Origin: Prescottella agglutinans
Lineage (GTDB): Bacteria; Actinomycetota; Actinomycetes; Mycobacteriales; Mycobacteriaceae
NCBI RefSeq assembly: GCF_004011865.1
Contig: NZ_RKLP01000007.1
Span: 62,001 to 126,000, forward strand
DNA length: 64,000 bases
Direction: 5' to 3'
The number at the start of each line of letters is the position of its first letter. Position 1 is the stretch's first letter. The notes under the pieces are model-generated. The model was not told the origin of the DNA. It was given only the letters and a program-made list of their open reading frames with translations, and did not search any database. This document shows, in pieces, positions 45,030 through 53,434 of this stretch. The position numbers and the translations under genes are program-made.

Positions 45030-45200
45030 TCAGCCGGCCTCGCCGTGCTCGTCGTAGTGGCCCTCGTGTTCCGCGTGCCGGTGGCCGTCGTGGAGGTAGT
45101 CGACGTGGTCGCCGTGCTGGATCTTCTCGTGTCCGCAGTTCTCGCCGTGGACGTGCGGATGATCGGACGGATCGTGCGGATGGTGCTCGGATGAGGTCAT
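45030..45200 (-). CDS. Small His-rich metal-binding protein, 56 aa
   Basis: ATG 45200 to TGA 45030. The peptide opens MTSSEHHPHDPSDHPHVHGE, continues NCGHEKIQHGDHVDYLHDGH and ends RHAEHEGHYDEHGEAG: 15 His, 9 Glu/Asp pairs or singles near them and one Cys in 56 residues. It overlaps the pfkB stop by ATGA and ends 6 bp before the next gene, so it is translated in the operon. Similar actinobacterial peptides exist and are sometimes mislabelled zinc transporter permease; there is no membrane segment here. It probably buffers or delivers Zn2+, Ni2+ or Co2+. Proximity to a P-type ATPase and a NiFe hydrogenase is suggestive. Confidence 0.8.
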   Translation of the reverse strand: MTSSEHHPHDPSDHPHVHGENCGHEKIQHGDHVDYLHDGHRHAEHEGHYDEHGEAG

Positions 45201-46174
45201 GGTCCCTGCCTCTCGGTCGTCTCCACCCTGACGCTGTCCACGCTAGTGGCGTGGGTGGCGCGGTGGTAGAGGTTCTCGATCTCCTCGCGACGGCACGGCC
45301 GAGTGCCCGGGGTCGTGAGCATGGCGGACCCCGCGGCCATGCCGAGGTGGACGGCGTCGTGCAGCGGCCGGCCGCGCGCGAGCCCCACGGTGATCCCGGC
45401 CAGCATCGCATCGCCGGCGCCGACACCGCTGCGCACGGCGACCGGGACCGCCGGGAATCGGGTCGCGGAGTCGGCGGTCACGGCCAGGGCGCCGCCCGCG
45501 CCCAGCGACAGCACCACCACCTCGCAGCGCCCGGTGGCGACGAGTTCGCGGGCGGCGCCGGCCTGCGCCGCCTCGTCGGCGAGGTCGCGGTCCACCAGTT
45601 CCCGTAGTTCCCGGATGCTCGGTTTGAGCAGGTACACCCCGGCGCCGCTGCGGCGTAACGGCTCTCCCGACGTGTCGAGCACGCATCGGGCCCCGAGGTC
45701 GCGGGCCATCGCGGCGACGCGGTCGTAGAAGTCCGGGGGGCAGCCCGGCGGCAGGGTCCCGCTGGCGACGACATATCGGGCGTCGCGGGCCGCCTCGGCG
45801 AGCAGTGTCAGGCACCGCTCCTGCTCGGCTCGGCTCAGGTGGGGTCCGGGCAGCACGAACCGGTACTGGTCGCCGGTGCGGTACTCGTCGACGGTGAAGC
45901 TCTCCCGGGTGGCGCCGGCGATCGGCACGCGGCGGGTCCACACGCCCTCGCGATCGAGGAGTTCGCCGAGCACCGTGCCGGTCGCCGAGCCGACCGGGAA
46001 CACCGCGACGACGGGCTCGCCGAGCACCCGCACGGTGCGGGCCACGTTGATGCCGCCGCCACCCGGGTCGTACCGGGGCTCGGCGCAGCGGATCTTGTCG
46101 GTCGGCCCGACCCGCTCCGCATTCGTCGAGATGTCCAGCGCCGGATTCATGGTGAGCGTGACGATCGCCGGCAT
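45197..46174 (-). CDS. pfkB: PfkB-family sugar kinase (6-phosphofructokinase II/1-phosphofructokinase type)
   Basis: 325 residues from ATG 46174 (GAGGAGGCGCCCTGCG upstream). Opens IVTLTMNPALDISTNAERVG and PGGGGINVARTVRVLG, the PfkB N-terminal signature. The C-terminal catalytic motif reads SGVGAGDAMLAGITVGLARG, with the base Asp in GAGDAM. It phosphorylates fructose 6-phosphate (or a related sugar phosphate). The orthologue Rv2029c is in the DosR regulon and thought to sustain glycolysis in hypoxia. Leads the operon pfkB / His-rich peptide / Rv2004c-like / ctpF-like and is divergent from the hydrogenase operon, sharing the candidate DevR box at 46255. Confidence 0.9.
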   Translation of the reverse strand: MPAIVTLTMNPALDISTNAERVGPTDKIRCAEPRYDPGGGGINVARTVRVLGEPVVAVFPVGSATGTVLGELLDREGVWTRRVPIAGATRESFTVDEYRTGDQYRFVLPGPHLSRAEQERCLTLLAEAARDARYVVASGTLPPGCPPDFYDRVAAMARDLGARCVLDTSGEPLRRSGAGVYLLKPSIRELRELVDRDLADEAAQAGAARELVATGRCEVVVLSLGAGGALAVTADSATRFPAVPVAVRSGVGAGDAMLAGITVGLARGRPLHDAVHLGMAAGSAMLTTPGTRPCRREEIENLYHRATHATSVDSVRVETTERQGP

Positions 46175-46254
46175 CGCAGGGCGCCTCCTCGGACCCGGGC
46201 CGGTGGGCGCCCGCTCCTGCGTCCGATCGTGGGCGGTGCGGTCGGGCCCGCACA

Positions 46255-46268
46255 GGGTCGAACGGCCC
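46255..46268 (+). promoter_or_regulatory. Candidate DevR/DosR box between pfkB and hydrogenase operons
   Basis: GGGTCGAACGGCCC inside AGGG...CCCT arms, 10 of 14 matches to the DosR core. It shares CGAACGGCCCT with the hsp20 site. It lies 46 bp before the hydrogenase operon start and 80 bp before pfkB. Confidence 0.55.
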
Positions 46269-46314
46269 TTTACAGAGGGTGCCCGCCCTGCCCCAATGGA
46301 GCGGGAGGAGTGCC

Positions 46315-47454
46315 ATGGATGCCACCGAGTCAGCTGTCATCGATCGGCGGGCGCTCGACGACCTGATCCGCGTGCTGCGCGAGGACGGGCGCCGGGTCGT
46401 CGGCCCGACGGTGCGCGACAGTGCCGTAGTGCTGGCCGAGATCGCGTCCGGCGCCGAGCTGCCCGACGGCTGGGGTGTGGCGACCGCGCCGGGCGAGTAC
46501 CGGCTGCATCGCCGCGAGGACGGCGCCGTGTTCGCGCACTCGGCGGGACCGATGTCGTGGAAGCAGTTCGTGCACCCACCGCACCGCGTGCTGTGGACGG
46601 CGTCGAACGGGCAGTTCACCGAGCCGGATCCGGAGGAACCCCGGTTCGCGTTCCTCGGGGTGCGCGGCTGCGACCTCGCGGCCATCCACACGCTGGGGAC
46701 CGTGCTGGGTGCCGACCCGGGCGGCTACACCGCCCGGGTGCTCGCGGACCTGGTGGTGGTGGCGGTCGGTTGCACCGAGCCGGGCGGGGTGTGTTTCTGC
46801 GCGTCGATGGGCACCGGGCCCGCCCCCGGGCCGGGCTACGACCTGGCGCTCACCGAGCGCATCGACGAGCGCGGACACCGGTTCCTCGTCGATGTCGGGA
46901 CGGACACCGGACGACGGCTGCTCGGCCGCATCCCCACCGCGGACGCCACCGACGCCGACGTCGAGGATGCCCGCGCGGCGGTGGACGACGCGCGTGGCCG
47001 GATGGGGCGCACGATGCCGGCCGTGGATCTACAGGCGCTGCTGCGGGCCGCGCGGGACGAGCCGGTATGGGACGACGTTGCCGATCGCTGCCTGACGTGT
47101 GGGAACTGCACCATGGTGTGTCCGACGTGCTTCTGCACCAGCGCCGAGCAGGTGAGCGACCTCGACGGCGACCACACCGAGGGCCATCAGCGGTGGGCGT
47201 CGTGCTTCGAGCTCGACTACTCGCACCTGCACGGCGGCAACGTGCGGACCAGCAGCGTGAGCCGGTACCGGCAGTGGATGACCCACAAGCTCGGCACGTG
47301 GTTCGACCAGTTCGGCTCGTCGGGCTGTGTGGGGTGCGGTCGCTGCATCGACTGGTGTCCGGTCGGCATCGACATCACCGCCGAGGCCGCCCGGCTGACC
47401 GCCGCGCTGCCGGGGTTCCCCGATGTTCCCGGCGACGCGGAACCGAGATCGTGA
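46315..47454 (+). CDS. hyhB: Group 3b [NiFe] hydrogenase (sulfhydrogenase) beta subunit, 4Fe-4S protein
   Basis: 379 residues from ATG 46315 (GGGAGGAGTGCC upstream). The N-terminal two-thirds matches the HydB/HyhB electron-transfer subunit (FLGVRGCDLAAIHTLGTVLG, VVAVGCTEPGGVCFCASMGTG split). The C-terminus has two 4Fe-4S clusters, CLTCGNCTMVCPTCFCTS and CVGCGRCIDWCPVGID. It relays electrons between the flavin subunit and the small hydrogenase subunit. First gene of the coupled operon hyhB-(cNMP domain)-hyhG-hyhS-hyhL-protease. In M. smegmatis the equivalent Hyd3 enzyme makes H2 in hypoxia under DosR control. Confidence 0.9.
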   Translation: MDATESAVIDRRALDDLIRVLREDGRRVVGPTVRDSAVVLAEIASGAELPDGWGVATAPGEYRLHRREDGAVFAHSAGPMSWKQFVHPPHRVLWTASNGQFTEPDPEEPRFAFLGVRGCDLAAIHTLGTVLGADPGGYTARVLADLVVVAVGCTEPGGVCFCASMGTGPAPGPGYDLALTERIDERGHRFLVDVGTDTGRRLLGRIPTADATDADVEDARAAVDDARGRMGRTMPAVDLQALLRAARDEPVWDDVADRCLTCGNCTMVCPTCFCTSAEQVSDLDGDHTEGHQRWASCFELDYSHLHGGNVRTSSVSRYRQWMTHKLGTWFDQFGSSGCVGCGRCIDWCPVGIDITAEAARLTAALPGFPDVPGDAEPRS

Positions 47455-47915
47455 CTCGCCCGCCCGACGACTCGCCCGCGGAGCTGCTGCCCGGACTCGA
47501 CGACACCGCGCGGGAGCGGCTCGCCGAGCTGTGGACGCCGGCGCTGTGGGTGCCGGGCGAGTACGTCTTCCGGGAGGGTGAGCCCGCGCGCCGCTGCTGG
47601 CTGCTGCGGCGCGGCCGGGTGGTGCTGGCCACGTCGGTGCCCGGGCGCGGGGACGTCGTGGTCGAAACGCTCTCGGACGGCGACCTGCTGGGCTTGTCGT
47701 GGCTGAGGCCCCCGCACGTGTGGACGTTCGGGGCCCGTGCTGCCGACCCCACCGAGGCGTGGCAGATCGACATCGCGGCGCTGCACGCGGCGTCCGAGCG
47801 GGACCCCGCGTTCGGGTACGCGGTGTCGCGGGCGATGTCGGGTCTGCTGCTGGACCGGCTGCAGGCGACACGGGTGAGGCTGCTCGACCTGTACGCGAAT
47901 CCGGGTGCGCCGTGA
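47451..47915 (+). CDS. Cyclic-nucleotide-binding-domain protein within the hydrogenase operon
   Basis: 154 residues from GTG 47451 (GTGA overlap with hyhB) and itself overlapping hyhG by GTGA. A single cupin-like CRP/cNMP fold: GEYVFREGEPARRCWLLRRGRVVLAT (pieces), VVETLSDGDLLGLSWLRPPH and AWQIDIAALHAASERDPAFG, ending in a helix. There is no helix-turn-helix, so it is not a transcription factor. The usual phosphate-binding cassette (GE..L...RAA) is only partly kept (GDLLGLSW...GARAADPTE). The same gene appears in mycobacterial hyd3 operons, as I recall. It is possibly an allosteric or assembly subunit of the hydrogenase complex. Confidence 0.8.
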   Translation: MTRPPDDSPAELLPGLDDTARERLAELWTPALWVPGEYVFREGEPARRCWLLRRGRVVLATSVPGRGDVVVETLSDGDLLGLSWLRPPHVWTFGARAADPTEAWQIDIAALHAASERDPAFGYAVSRAMSGLLLDRLQATRVRLLDLYANPGAP

Positions 47916-48745
47916 CCGCGCTGGCATCGTCGCTGGTCCCGCTCGCGTACCGCGTGACGGGGCGGACCGTGGAGACGCACGACTCGGTCACCCTCGACCT
48001 GACGCCCACGGGCGCTGCGGTGCCGCGCTTCCGGCCCGGCCAGTTCATGATGTTGTGCGCGCCCGGGGTCGGCGACGTCCCCATCTCGGTGTGCGCGGAC
48101 CCGACGCGCGACGACGACGTGCTCGTCCACACGGTGCGCCGCGTCGGCGCGGCGAGCGCCGCCCTGCACGACGCGCCGGTCGGGGCGGTGGTCGGGGTAC
48201 GGGGGCCGTACGGGACGACCTGGGACCTCGGGGCCGCCGCCGGCGGCGACCTGGTGATCGTCGCGGGCGGGGTCGGTCTCGCGGCGGTCCGCGCGCCGGT
48301 GCTGGCGGTGTGCGCGGATCGCCCCCGGTACCGGACCGTCACGCTCGTGGTCGGTGCCCGCAGCCCCGAGGAGATCCTCTACCGCCGGGAACTCGACGCG
48401 TGGCGCGCGGCCGGCCTCGACGTCGTGGTCACGATCGATCAGCCCGCCCGCGACTGGACCGGGCCGGTCGGCTTCGTCACCGAGGCACTCGCCCGCCTGT
48501 CCGTGGATCCCGCGCACACCCGGGCGCTGGTGTGCGGGCCCGAGGCGATGATGCGGTTCTGCGTGCGGGTCCTCGAGGGGTACGGCGTGGAACGGCGGCA
48601 GATCCAGGTCTCGCTCGAGCGCAACATGCAGTGCGGCGTCGGCGTGTGCGGGCACTGCCAACTCGGTGAACTGCTGCTGTGCCGCGACGGCCCGGTCGTC
48701 GACTACGCGGTGGCCGGTCCCCTATTGCACACCCGGGAGCTGTGA
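47912..48745 (+). CDS. hyhG: Hydrogenase gamma subunit, FAD/NAD(P)-binding (HyhG-like)
   Basis: 277 residues. Ferredoxin-reductase fold: [20 protein letters not shown] (FAD site), [11 protein letters not shown], then the NAD(P) domain [21 protein letters not shown] (split) and [18 protein letters not shown] [2Fe-2S] cluster sits in [15 protein letters not shown] with [10 protein letters not shown]. It passes electrons between NAD(P)H and the beta subunit. Overlaps both neighbours (GTGA upstream; TGATG with hyhS). The nucleotide preference is not evident, though group 3b enzymes usually favour NADP. Confidence 0.9.
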   Translation: MTALASSLVPLAYRVTGRTVETHDSVTLDLTPTGAAVPRFRPGQFMMLCAPGVGDVPISVCADPTRDDDVLVHTVRRVGAASAALHDAPVGAVVGVRGPYGTTWDLGAAAGGDLVIVAGGVGLAAVRAPVLAVCADRPRYRTVTLVVGARSPEEILYRRELDAWRAAGLDVVVTIDQPARDWTGPVGFVTEALARLSVDPAHTRALVCGPEAMMRFCVRVLEGYGVERRQIQVSLERNMQCGVGVCGHCQLGELLLCRDGPVVDYAVAGPLLHTREL

Positions 48746-49515
48746 TGACCTCACTACCGACGCTGGCCGTGTGGAAGTTCGCGTCGTGCGACGGTTGCCA
48801 ACTGTCGCTACTCGACTGCGAGGACGAACTGCTCACGGTCGCAACGGAACTGAAGATCTCGCACTTCTTGGAGATGTCCAGTGCGACGGTCGCCGGACCG
48901 TACGACCTCTCGCTGGTGGAGGGATCGGTGACCACCGCCGAGGACGTCGAGCGGATCCACCGGATCCGGGAGAACTCCGGGCGGCTGGTCACGATCGGGG
49001 CGTGCGCCACCGCCGGCGGGGTGCAGGCGCTGCGCAACTTCGGTGACGTCGCCGAGTTCGCGGCCGCCGTCTATGCCAGCCCCGAATACATCGACACGCT
49101 CGCGACGTCGACCCCCATCTCGGCGCACGTTCGGGTGGACTTCGAGCTGCACGGCTGCCCCATCGACCGCCGGCAGCTGATCGAGGTGATCACGGCGTTC
49201 CTCGCCGGCCGGACGCCGAACGTCCCGAACACCAGCGTGTGCAACGAGTGCAAGCGGCGGGGCTTGACCTGCGTCATGGTCGCCGACGGCACCCCGTGCC
49301 TGGGGCCGGTCACGCATGCCGGGTGCGGCGCGCTCTGTCCCGCGCATTCCCGCGGGTGCTACGGCTGCTTCGGACCGACCGAGAACCCGAACATCGCGTC
49401 GCTCGCCGGGTGGCTGCGCCGGTGCGGGATGGACGACGCCGGCATCGGGCGGGTGTTCTCGACATTCAACGTCGCGGCCCCCGGGTTCGAGGAGGGCCGC
49501 CGTTATGGGCGGTGA
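48745..49515 (+). CDS. hyhS: [NiFe] hydrogenase small (delta) subunit
   Basis: 256 residues from ATG 48745. The proximal cluster uses [12 protein letters not shown] near the N-terminus, IGACATAGG and a late C. The medial/distal clusters use [38 protein letters not shown] (pieces) and YGCFGPTE. The lack of a Tat signal peptide indicates a cytoplasmic enzyme, as expected for group 3b. The gene overlaps hyhL by 11 bp. Together with the large subunit it forms the H2-activating dimer, and the three Fe-S clusters wire it to the diaphorase half. Confidence 0.93.
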   Translation: MTSLPTLAVWKFASCDGCQLSLLDCEDELLTVATELKISHFLEMSSATVAGPYDLSLVEGSVTTAEDVERIHRIRENSGRLVTIGACATAGGVQALRNFGDVAEFAAAVYASPEYIDTLATSTPISAHVRVDFELHGCPIDRRQLIEVITAFLAGRTPNVPNTSVCNECKRRGLTCVMVADGTPCLGPVTHAGCGALCPAHSRGCYGCFGPTENPNIASLAGWLRRCGMDDAGIGRVFSTFNVAAPGFEEGRRYGR

Positions 49516-50821
49516 CGATCCTGATGCCACGGAGCGGCGCCGGTTGACGGTGCGGGCCCTCGCCCGCGTCGAGGGCGAGGGTCGACTCGACGTCACCGTC
49601 GCCGACGGCGCCGTCGAGCACGCGCGGCTCGACATCTACGAGCCGCCACGCTTCTTCGAGGCGTTCCTGCGGGGCCGCGACTTCCGCGAGCCGCCGGATA
49701 TCACCTCCCGGATCTGCGGGATCTGCCCCGTCGCATACCAGGTGAGCGCCTGCAACGCGCTCGAGCAGGCATGCGGCGTCACCATCGACCCGTGGGTGCG
49801 CGCGCTGCGACGGCTGCTGTACTGCGGCGAGTGGATCGCCAGCCACACGCTGCACATCTATTTCCTGCACGCCCCCGACTTCCTGGGGCTGCCGGATTCG
49901 ATCGAGCTCGCCCGGGCCGACCGGGCCGCCGTCGAACGCGGCCTCGCGCTGAAGAAGGCGGGGAACGCGATCCTCGAGACGATCGGGGGCCGGCCGATCC
50001 ATCCGATCAACGTCCGCGTCGGCGGGTTCTACCGAGCCCCCACCCGCGCGGAGCTGGCCCCGCTCGCCGAGACCTTGCGCCGCGCCCTGGACGACGCGCT
50101 CGACACCGTCCGGTGGGTCGCGGGCTTCGATTTCCCCGACGTCCGTCTCGATCCGGTGTTGATGGCGTTGCACGACGATGCCGGGTACGCGATCGAGGAC
50201 GGTGTGGTTCGCACGAGCGCCGGCGGACAGTTCCCGGCCGCCGAGTTCACCAACCGCGTCCGCGAGCGGCAGGTCCCGGATTCGACGGCGCTGCACGCCC
50301 GCCTCGACGGTGGCCCGGTCCTGACCGGTCCCCTGGCCCGGTACACACTCAACCACGCGCAGCTGACCGGGGCGGCGGCCGCGGCCGCGGCCGCGGCGGA
50401 CGCCGGGTTGGGCGGCGAGTGTCGAAACCCCTTCCGCAGCATCGTGGTCCGGGCGGTGGAGGTGGCGTACGCGGTCGAGGAGGCGCTGCGGCTGATCGAC
50501 GAGTACGAGCGGCCCGAGCCCGCCGCCACGGCGGTCGCGGCCCGCGCGGGCACCGGACACGGGGTGAGCGAGGCGCCGCGGGGGCTGCTCTACCACCGGT
50601 ACGAGATCGCCGGTGACGGGACGATCCGGTCCGCGGACATCGTGCCGCCGACCGCGCAGAACCAGGACGTGATCGAGACCGATCTGGTGGACCGGATCGG
50701 CGCGCACCTGGACCTGCCGGACGCGGAGCTGACCGCGCTGTGCGAGCGGGTGATCCGCAACCACGACCCGTGCATCTCGTGCGCCACGCACTTCCTGGAC
50801 CTGCGGGTGACGCGGCGGTGA
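49505..50821 (+). CDS. hyhL: [NiFe] hydrogenase large (alpha) catalytic subunit
   Basis: 438 residues from ATG 49505. The four Ni-Fe ligands are visible: C71 and C74 in [12 protein letters not shown], and C423 and C426 in [11 protein letters not shown]. His429 marks the maturation cleavage point, leaving a nine-residue tail for the protease encoded next. Other group 3 features include [34 protein letters not shown] and [10 protein letters not shown] with VPPTAQNQ. It catalyses reversible H2 oxidation and H+ reduction. No hyp maturation genes lie in the window, so Ni and Fe(CN)2CO insertion must be served from elsewhere. Confidence 0.94.
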   Translation: MGGDDPDATERRRLTVRALARVEGEGRLDVTVADGAVEHARLDIYEPPRFFEAFLRGRDFREPPDITSRICGICPVAYQVSACNALEQACGVTIDPWVRALRRLLYCGEWIASHTLHIYFLHAPDFLGLPDSIELARADRAAVERGLALKKAGNAILETIGGRPIHPINVRVGGFYRAPTRAELAPLAETLRRALDDALDTVRWVAGFDFPDVRLDPVLMALHDDAGYAIEDGVVRTSAGGQFPAAEFTNRVRERQVPDSTALHARLDGGPVLTGPLARYTLNHAQLTGAAAAAAAAADAGLGGECRNPFRSIVVRAVEVAYAVEEALRLIDEYERPEPAATAVAARAGTGHGVSEAPRGLLYHRYEIAGDGTIRSADIVPPTAQNQDVIETDLVDRIGAHLDLPDAELTALCERVIRNHDPCISCATHFLDLRVTRR

Positions 50822-51321
50822 GCACGCCGGGGCGGATCGTGGTGGTCGGGCTCGGCAACGAGTACCGCCGCGACGACGGCTTCGGTCCCGCCGTGGTGCG
50901 GGCGCTGCGCGGACGTCTGCCGGCCGCCGCCGGTGTCGCGGTCGTCGCCGACACCGTCGACCTGCTGACGGCCTGGGACGGGGCACGCCTGGCGATCGTC
51001 GTCGACCTCGCGCTGCGCACGCCCGCCGTCCCGGGCCGGATGCACCGGCTGACGGTGGACGGTAGCGCCGCGGCGGGGGCACCGGGCGGTCACGGCGTGG
51101 ACGTGGCCGCCGCCCTCGCGCTGGCGCGGATCCTCGGCATCGCCCCCGGGCGGGTGGTGCTGTACGCGGTCGAGGGGGCCGACGTCGGGGCGGGCGTGGG
51201 GCTGTCGCCGGCCGTGCGCCGGGCCGTTCCGGCAGTGGTCGCGGCGGTCGCGGCGGAGGCGATCAGCGGTAGCGTTCGGCGTCGCGCGCCATCGCGACCA
51301 GCCGATCCGCGAGCGCGGTGA
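50818..51321 (+). CDS. Hydrogenase maturation protease (HyaD/HycI/HoxW-like)
   Basis: 167 residues, GTG start overlapping the hyhL stop. The metal-sensing fold begins IVVVGLGNEYRRDDGFGPAVV with a conserved Glu and Asp, followed by ADTVDLLTAWDGARLAIVVD and a His in GGHGVDVAAALALARILG (split). It should cleave the nine-residue tail of HyhL once nickel is inserted. The last ~60 bp overlap the 3' end of the convergent zinc-finger gene, and its C-terminal ~12 residues (RRRAPSRPADPRAR) look like a read-through extension. Confidence 0.88.
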   Translation: MSTPGRIVVVGLGNEYRRDDGFGPAVVRALRGRLPAAAGVAVVADTVDLLTAWDGARLAIVVDLALRTPAVPGRMHRLTVDGSAAAGAPGGHGVDVAAALALARILGIAPGRVVLYAVEGADVGAGVGLSPAVRRAVPAVVAAVAAEAISGSVRRRAPSRPADPRAR

Positions 51322-51595
51322 GCTCGGCGCGGTCGGCGTCCTCGGCGATCGCGGTGGCGACATCCTCCGCGGCGCAGCGCAGCTCGAACATGCGGTCGGA
51401 CAGCGCGGACGCCTCCTCCGCGGTGAGCACCACCGCGTCGGCGGGAATCGACGTCCCCTTCACGGCGGTGCGCTGCTCGTAGGCCCGCTGGCGGCACGAC
51501 TGGCGGCAGTACCGGCGGCGCCGGCCGATCCCCACCGCGGCGACCTCCCGCCCGCACCACACACACGACACGGGTTTCCGGGAAGCTGCGGCCAT
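51263..51595 (-). CDS. Small zinc-finger-like protein next to rbpA (Rv2049c-like)
   Basis: 110 residues from ATG 51595. The N-terminus shows SCVWCGREVAAVGIGRRRRYCRQSCRQRAYEQR (pieces), a C-x2-C...C-x3-C zinc knuckle of the FCS/MYM-like type, followed by an acidic helical region (LTAEEASALSDRMFELRCAAEDVATAIAED in pieces) that may form a coiled coil. Divergent from rbpA, as Rv2049c is from Rv2050 in M. tuberculosis. Function unknown. Its 3' end overlaps the hydrogenase protease gene by 59 bp, an unusually deep convergent overlap suggesting the hydrogenase operon was inserted or extended here. Confidence 0.75.
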   Translation of the reverse strand: MAAASRKPVSCVWCGREVAAVGIGRRRRYCRQSCRQRAYEQRTAVKGTSIPADAVVLTAEEASALSDRMFELRCAAEDVATAIAEDADRAELTALADRLVAMARDAERYR

Positions 51596-51668
51596 GGTCG
51601 AACACCTTACTGCGGACCGTCGGCGGTGCCCCCGGTAAGATGATGCGGCCGCATCCACAGGAATCTCG

Positions 51669-51695
51669 GGAACGAATCGAGATTTCGGGACGTTG
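51669..51695 (+). promoter_or_regulatory. SigE/SigH (SigR)-type promoter for rbpA
   Basis: GGAAC at 51669-51673 and CGTTG at 51691-51695, spacer 17. This is the form recognised by mycobacterial SigE/SigH and Streptomyces SigR, which is known to drive rbpA. The -10 lies 72 bp before the rbpA ATG. Confidence 0.65.
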
Positions 51696-51767
51696 TAGAT
51701 GGTTGTGAACGCTCGGTGCGCCGCCCAAGGCGAACTGGCGCGGTGACGAACGAAGAGAGGACACACC

Positions 51768-52106
51768 ATGGCAGATCGCGTACTTCGAGGTAGTCGACTC
51801 GGAGCGGTGAGCTACGAGACCGATCGCGACCACGACCTGGCGCCCCGCCGCATCGCCCGCTACCGGTGCGACAACGGCGAGGAGTTCGACGTCCCCTTCG
51901 CGGATGACGCCGAGATCCCCGGCACCTGGCTGTGCAAGAACGGCCTCGAAGGCACCCTCCTCGAGGGCAGCGCGCCCGAGGCGAAGAAGGTCAAGCCGCC
52001 GCGCACCCACTGGGACATGCTGCTCGAGCGTCGTTCCGTCGAGGAACTCGAGGAGCTGCTCAAGGAGCGTCTGGACCTGCTCAAGGCCAAGCGTCGCGGC
52101 GCGTAG
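51768..52106 (+). CDS. rbpA: RNA polymerase-binding protein RbpA
   Basis: 112 residues from ATG 51768 (GAAGAGAGG upstream). Starts MADRVLRGSRLGAVSYETDR, then LAPRRIARYRCDNGEEFDVPF and WLCKNGLEGTLLEG (zinc-ribbon-like core; one Cys in each half), and a basic linker plus sigma-interaction helix RTHWDMLLERRSVEELEELL. RbpA stabilises the open complex with SigA/SigB-type sigma factors and is specific to actinobacteria. Length equals the family norm. An upstream SigE/SigH-type promoter suggests induction by thiol or envelope stress. Followed by a strong terminator. Confidence 0.96.
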   Translation: MADRVLRGSRLGAVSYETDRDHDLAPRRIARYRCDNGEEFDVPFADDAEIPGTWLCKNGLEGTLLEGSAPEAKKVKPPRTHWDMLLERRSVEELEELLKERLDLLKAKRRGA

Positions 52107-52123
52107 CGACCGCGGACGAATTT

Positions 52124-52166
52124 CAGCCCGGCGCCGCCACGGATTTTCCGTGGCGGCGCCGGGCTG
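52124..52166. terminator. Strong hairpin between rbpA and the lipase gene
   Basis: 20-bp perfect stem (52124-52143, 52147-52166), 3-nt loop, followed by TTTC. Serves rbpA and the convergent lipase gene. Confidence 0.9.
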
Positions 52167-52189
52167 TTTCCGGAACGAAACGGGAGAGG

Positions 52190-53434
52190 TCAGCAGTTGC
52201 TCGGGGCCGGCTCGCCACGGAAACGGGCGTCGAGGTAGTCCAGCACCCGCGGCGCGCCGAGGACCGCGGTGGTGAGGTGGTCGGGGCTGGGGAACAGTTC
52301 CGACTGGACCGTCGCGCCGGCCCGGCAGTACCGCCGGATGGTGGCGTCGATCGAATCGACCGGAATCAGCGCGTCCGTGGGGCTGTGCCACTCGAACACC
52401 GGGGCGGTCGGCACGCCCGGGTAGTCCTCGACGCTGTTGTCGGCGAGCACGGCCTCCGCGGCGGGGCTGTCGAGCAGGCCGGTGCTCGTCGAGATCTCGC
52501 CGGCGCTGTGCCCGGCGCCGGTGGTGAGGATCTGGTTGGTGCACGCGTTCGCGACCGCGTTGCGCATCGCGACGCCGATGCCGTTGAGCTGGTCGCCGAT
52601 CGGCAGCTGGTCCGGGTACTCCCGCTCGAGCCCGATCGCGGCCGCCAGCGCGAGCCCGAAGACCGGGTGCGGCGCGGTGCCGAGGGCGTGCGCCATCTTG
52701 CCGATGTTCATCGGGACCCCGCCCTCGGCGACCCCGACGATGTTCAGTTCCGGTGCGTAGGCCGGTGCGAGCGCCGCGGCGAACGCCGTGGCCATGCCGC
52801 CGCCGGAGTAGCCGGCCATCGCCACCGGGCTGGCCGCCAGCGCCAGTTCGGGCACGCGCTGCGCCGCGCGGATCCCGTCGAGGGTGATCTGACCGCCCAG
52901 CCGGGCCGCGCCGTACGCGCTGTCGGGTCCGAGATGATCGGGCAGCGCGATCGTCCATCCGCGCGTGAGCGCGATGTTGAGGGCCGGCGCCTCCCGGATG
53001 ACGAGGTCCGGATCGTTGGTGTACAGCGCACGCGACGGCGCGCAGCGGGTGCCGAGGGCGTTGACGATGTGCTGGTAGGACAGCAACGGGCCGTTCGGCT
53101 GCCGGTTCGTCGGTGACAAAACCGTGGTGACGGCGGCGATCGGCGCGTTCTGCGAGTTCGTGGACCGGAACGAGATCTGCCACACGTCCGTGTTCGGGAA
53201 GAACGGCAACGGCGGCATGCGCCGCGCCGCGAGCACGTCGCCCGGTGCCCGCTCGGCCAGCCCGTTCGGCTGGCCGTAGAACCCGTCGGGGTCGGCGACG
53301 GGATAGAGCGGTGCCGCGGACACCGCCGTCGGCGCCAACAGGGCCGAGCCCCCGATCACGACGGCCGCCATGACCGCCCTACCTACTCGACCGCGTTGCC
53401 TGGCCGGTGACGGTGCCAACCGCTTCGACGGCAT
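52190..53434 (-). CDS. Secreted lipase (secretory lipase family, LIP)
   Basis: 414 residues from ATG 53434 (GAGGGGG upstream). Sec-type signal peptide with a long charged head (MPSKRLAPSPARQRGRVGRA then VMAAVVIGGSALLAPTAVSA, cleavage near SAA). The mature enzyme is an alpha/beta-hydrolase with the nucleophile in MAGYSGGGMATAFA, an Asp in HSPTDALIPVD and a His in FPSPDHLT. This pattern fits the PF03583 lipases, broad acylglycerol hydrolases of Mycobacteriales. One Cys pair (CAPS...; CTNQ; CRAG; SNC) could form disulfides. Likely exported for host- or environment-derived lipids. Confidence 0.88.
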   Translation of the reverse strand: MPSKRLAPSPARQRGRVGRAVMAAVVIGGSALLAPTAVSAAPLYPVADPDGFYGQPNGLAERAPGDVLAARRMPPLPFFPNTDVWQISFRSTNSQNAPIAAVTTVLSPTNRQPNGPLLSYQHIVNALGTRCAPSRALYTNDPDLVIREAPALNIALTRGWTIALPDHLGPDSAYGAARLGGQITLDGIRAAQRVPELALAASPVAMAGYSGGGMATAFAAALAPAYAPELNIVGVAEGGVPMNIGKMAHALGTAPHPVFGLALAAAIGLEREYPDQLPIGDQLNGIGVAMRNAVANACTNQILTTGAGHSAGEISTSTGLLDSPAAEAVLADNSVEDYPGVPTAPVFEWHSPTDALIPVDSIDATIRRYCRAGATVQSELFPSPDHLTTAVLGAPRVLDYLDARFRGEPAPSNC

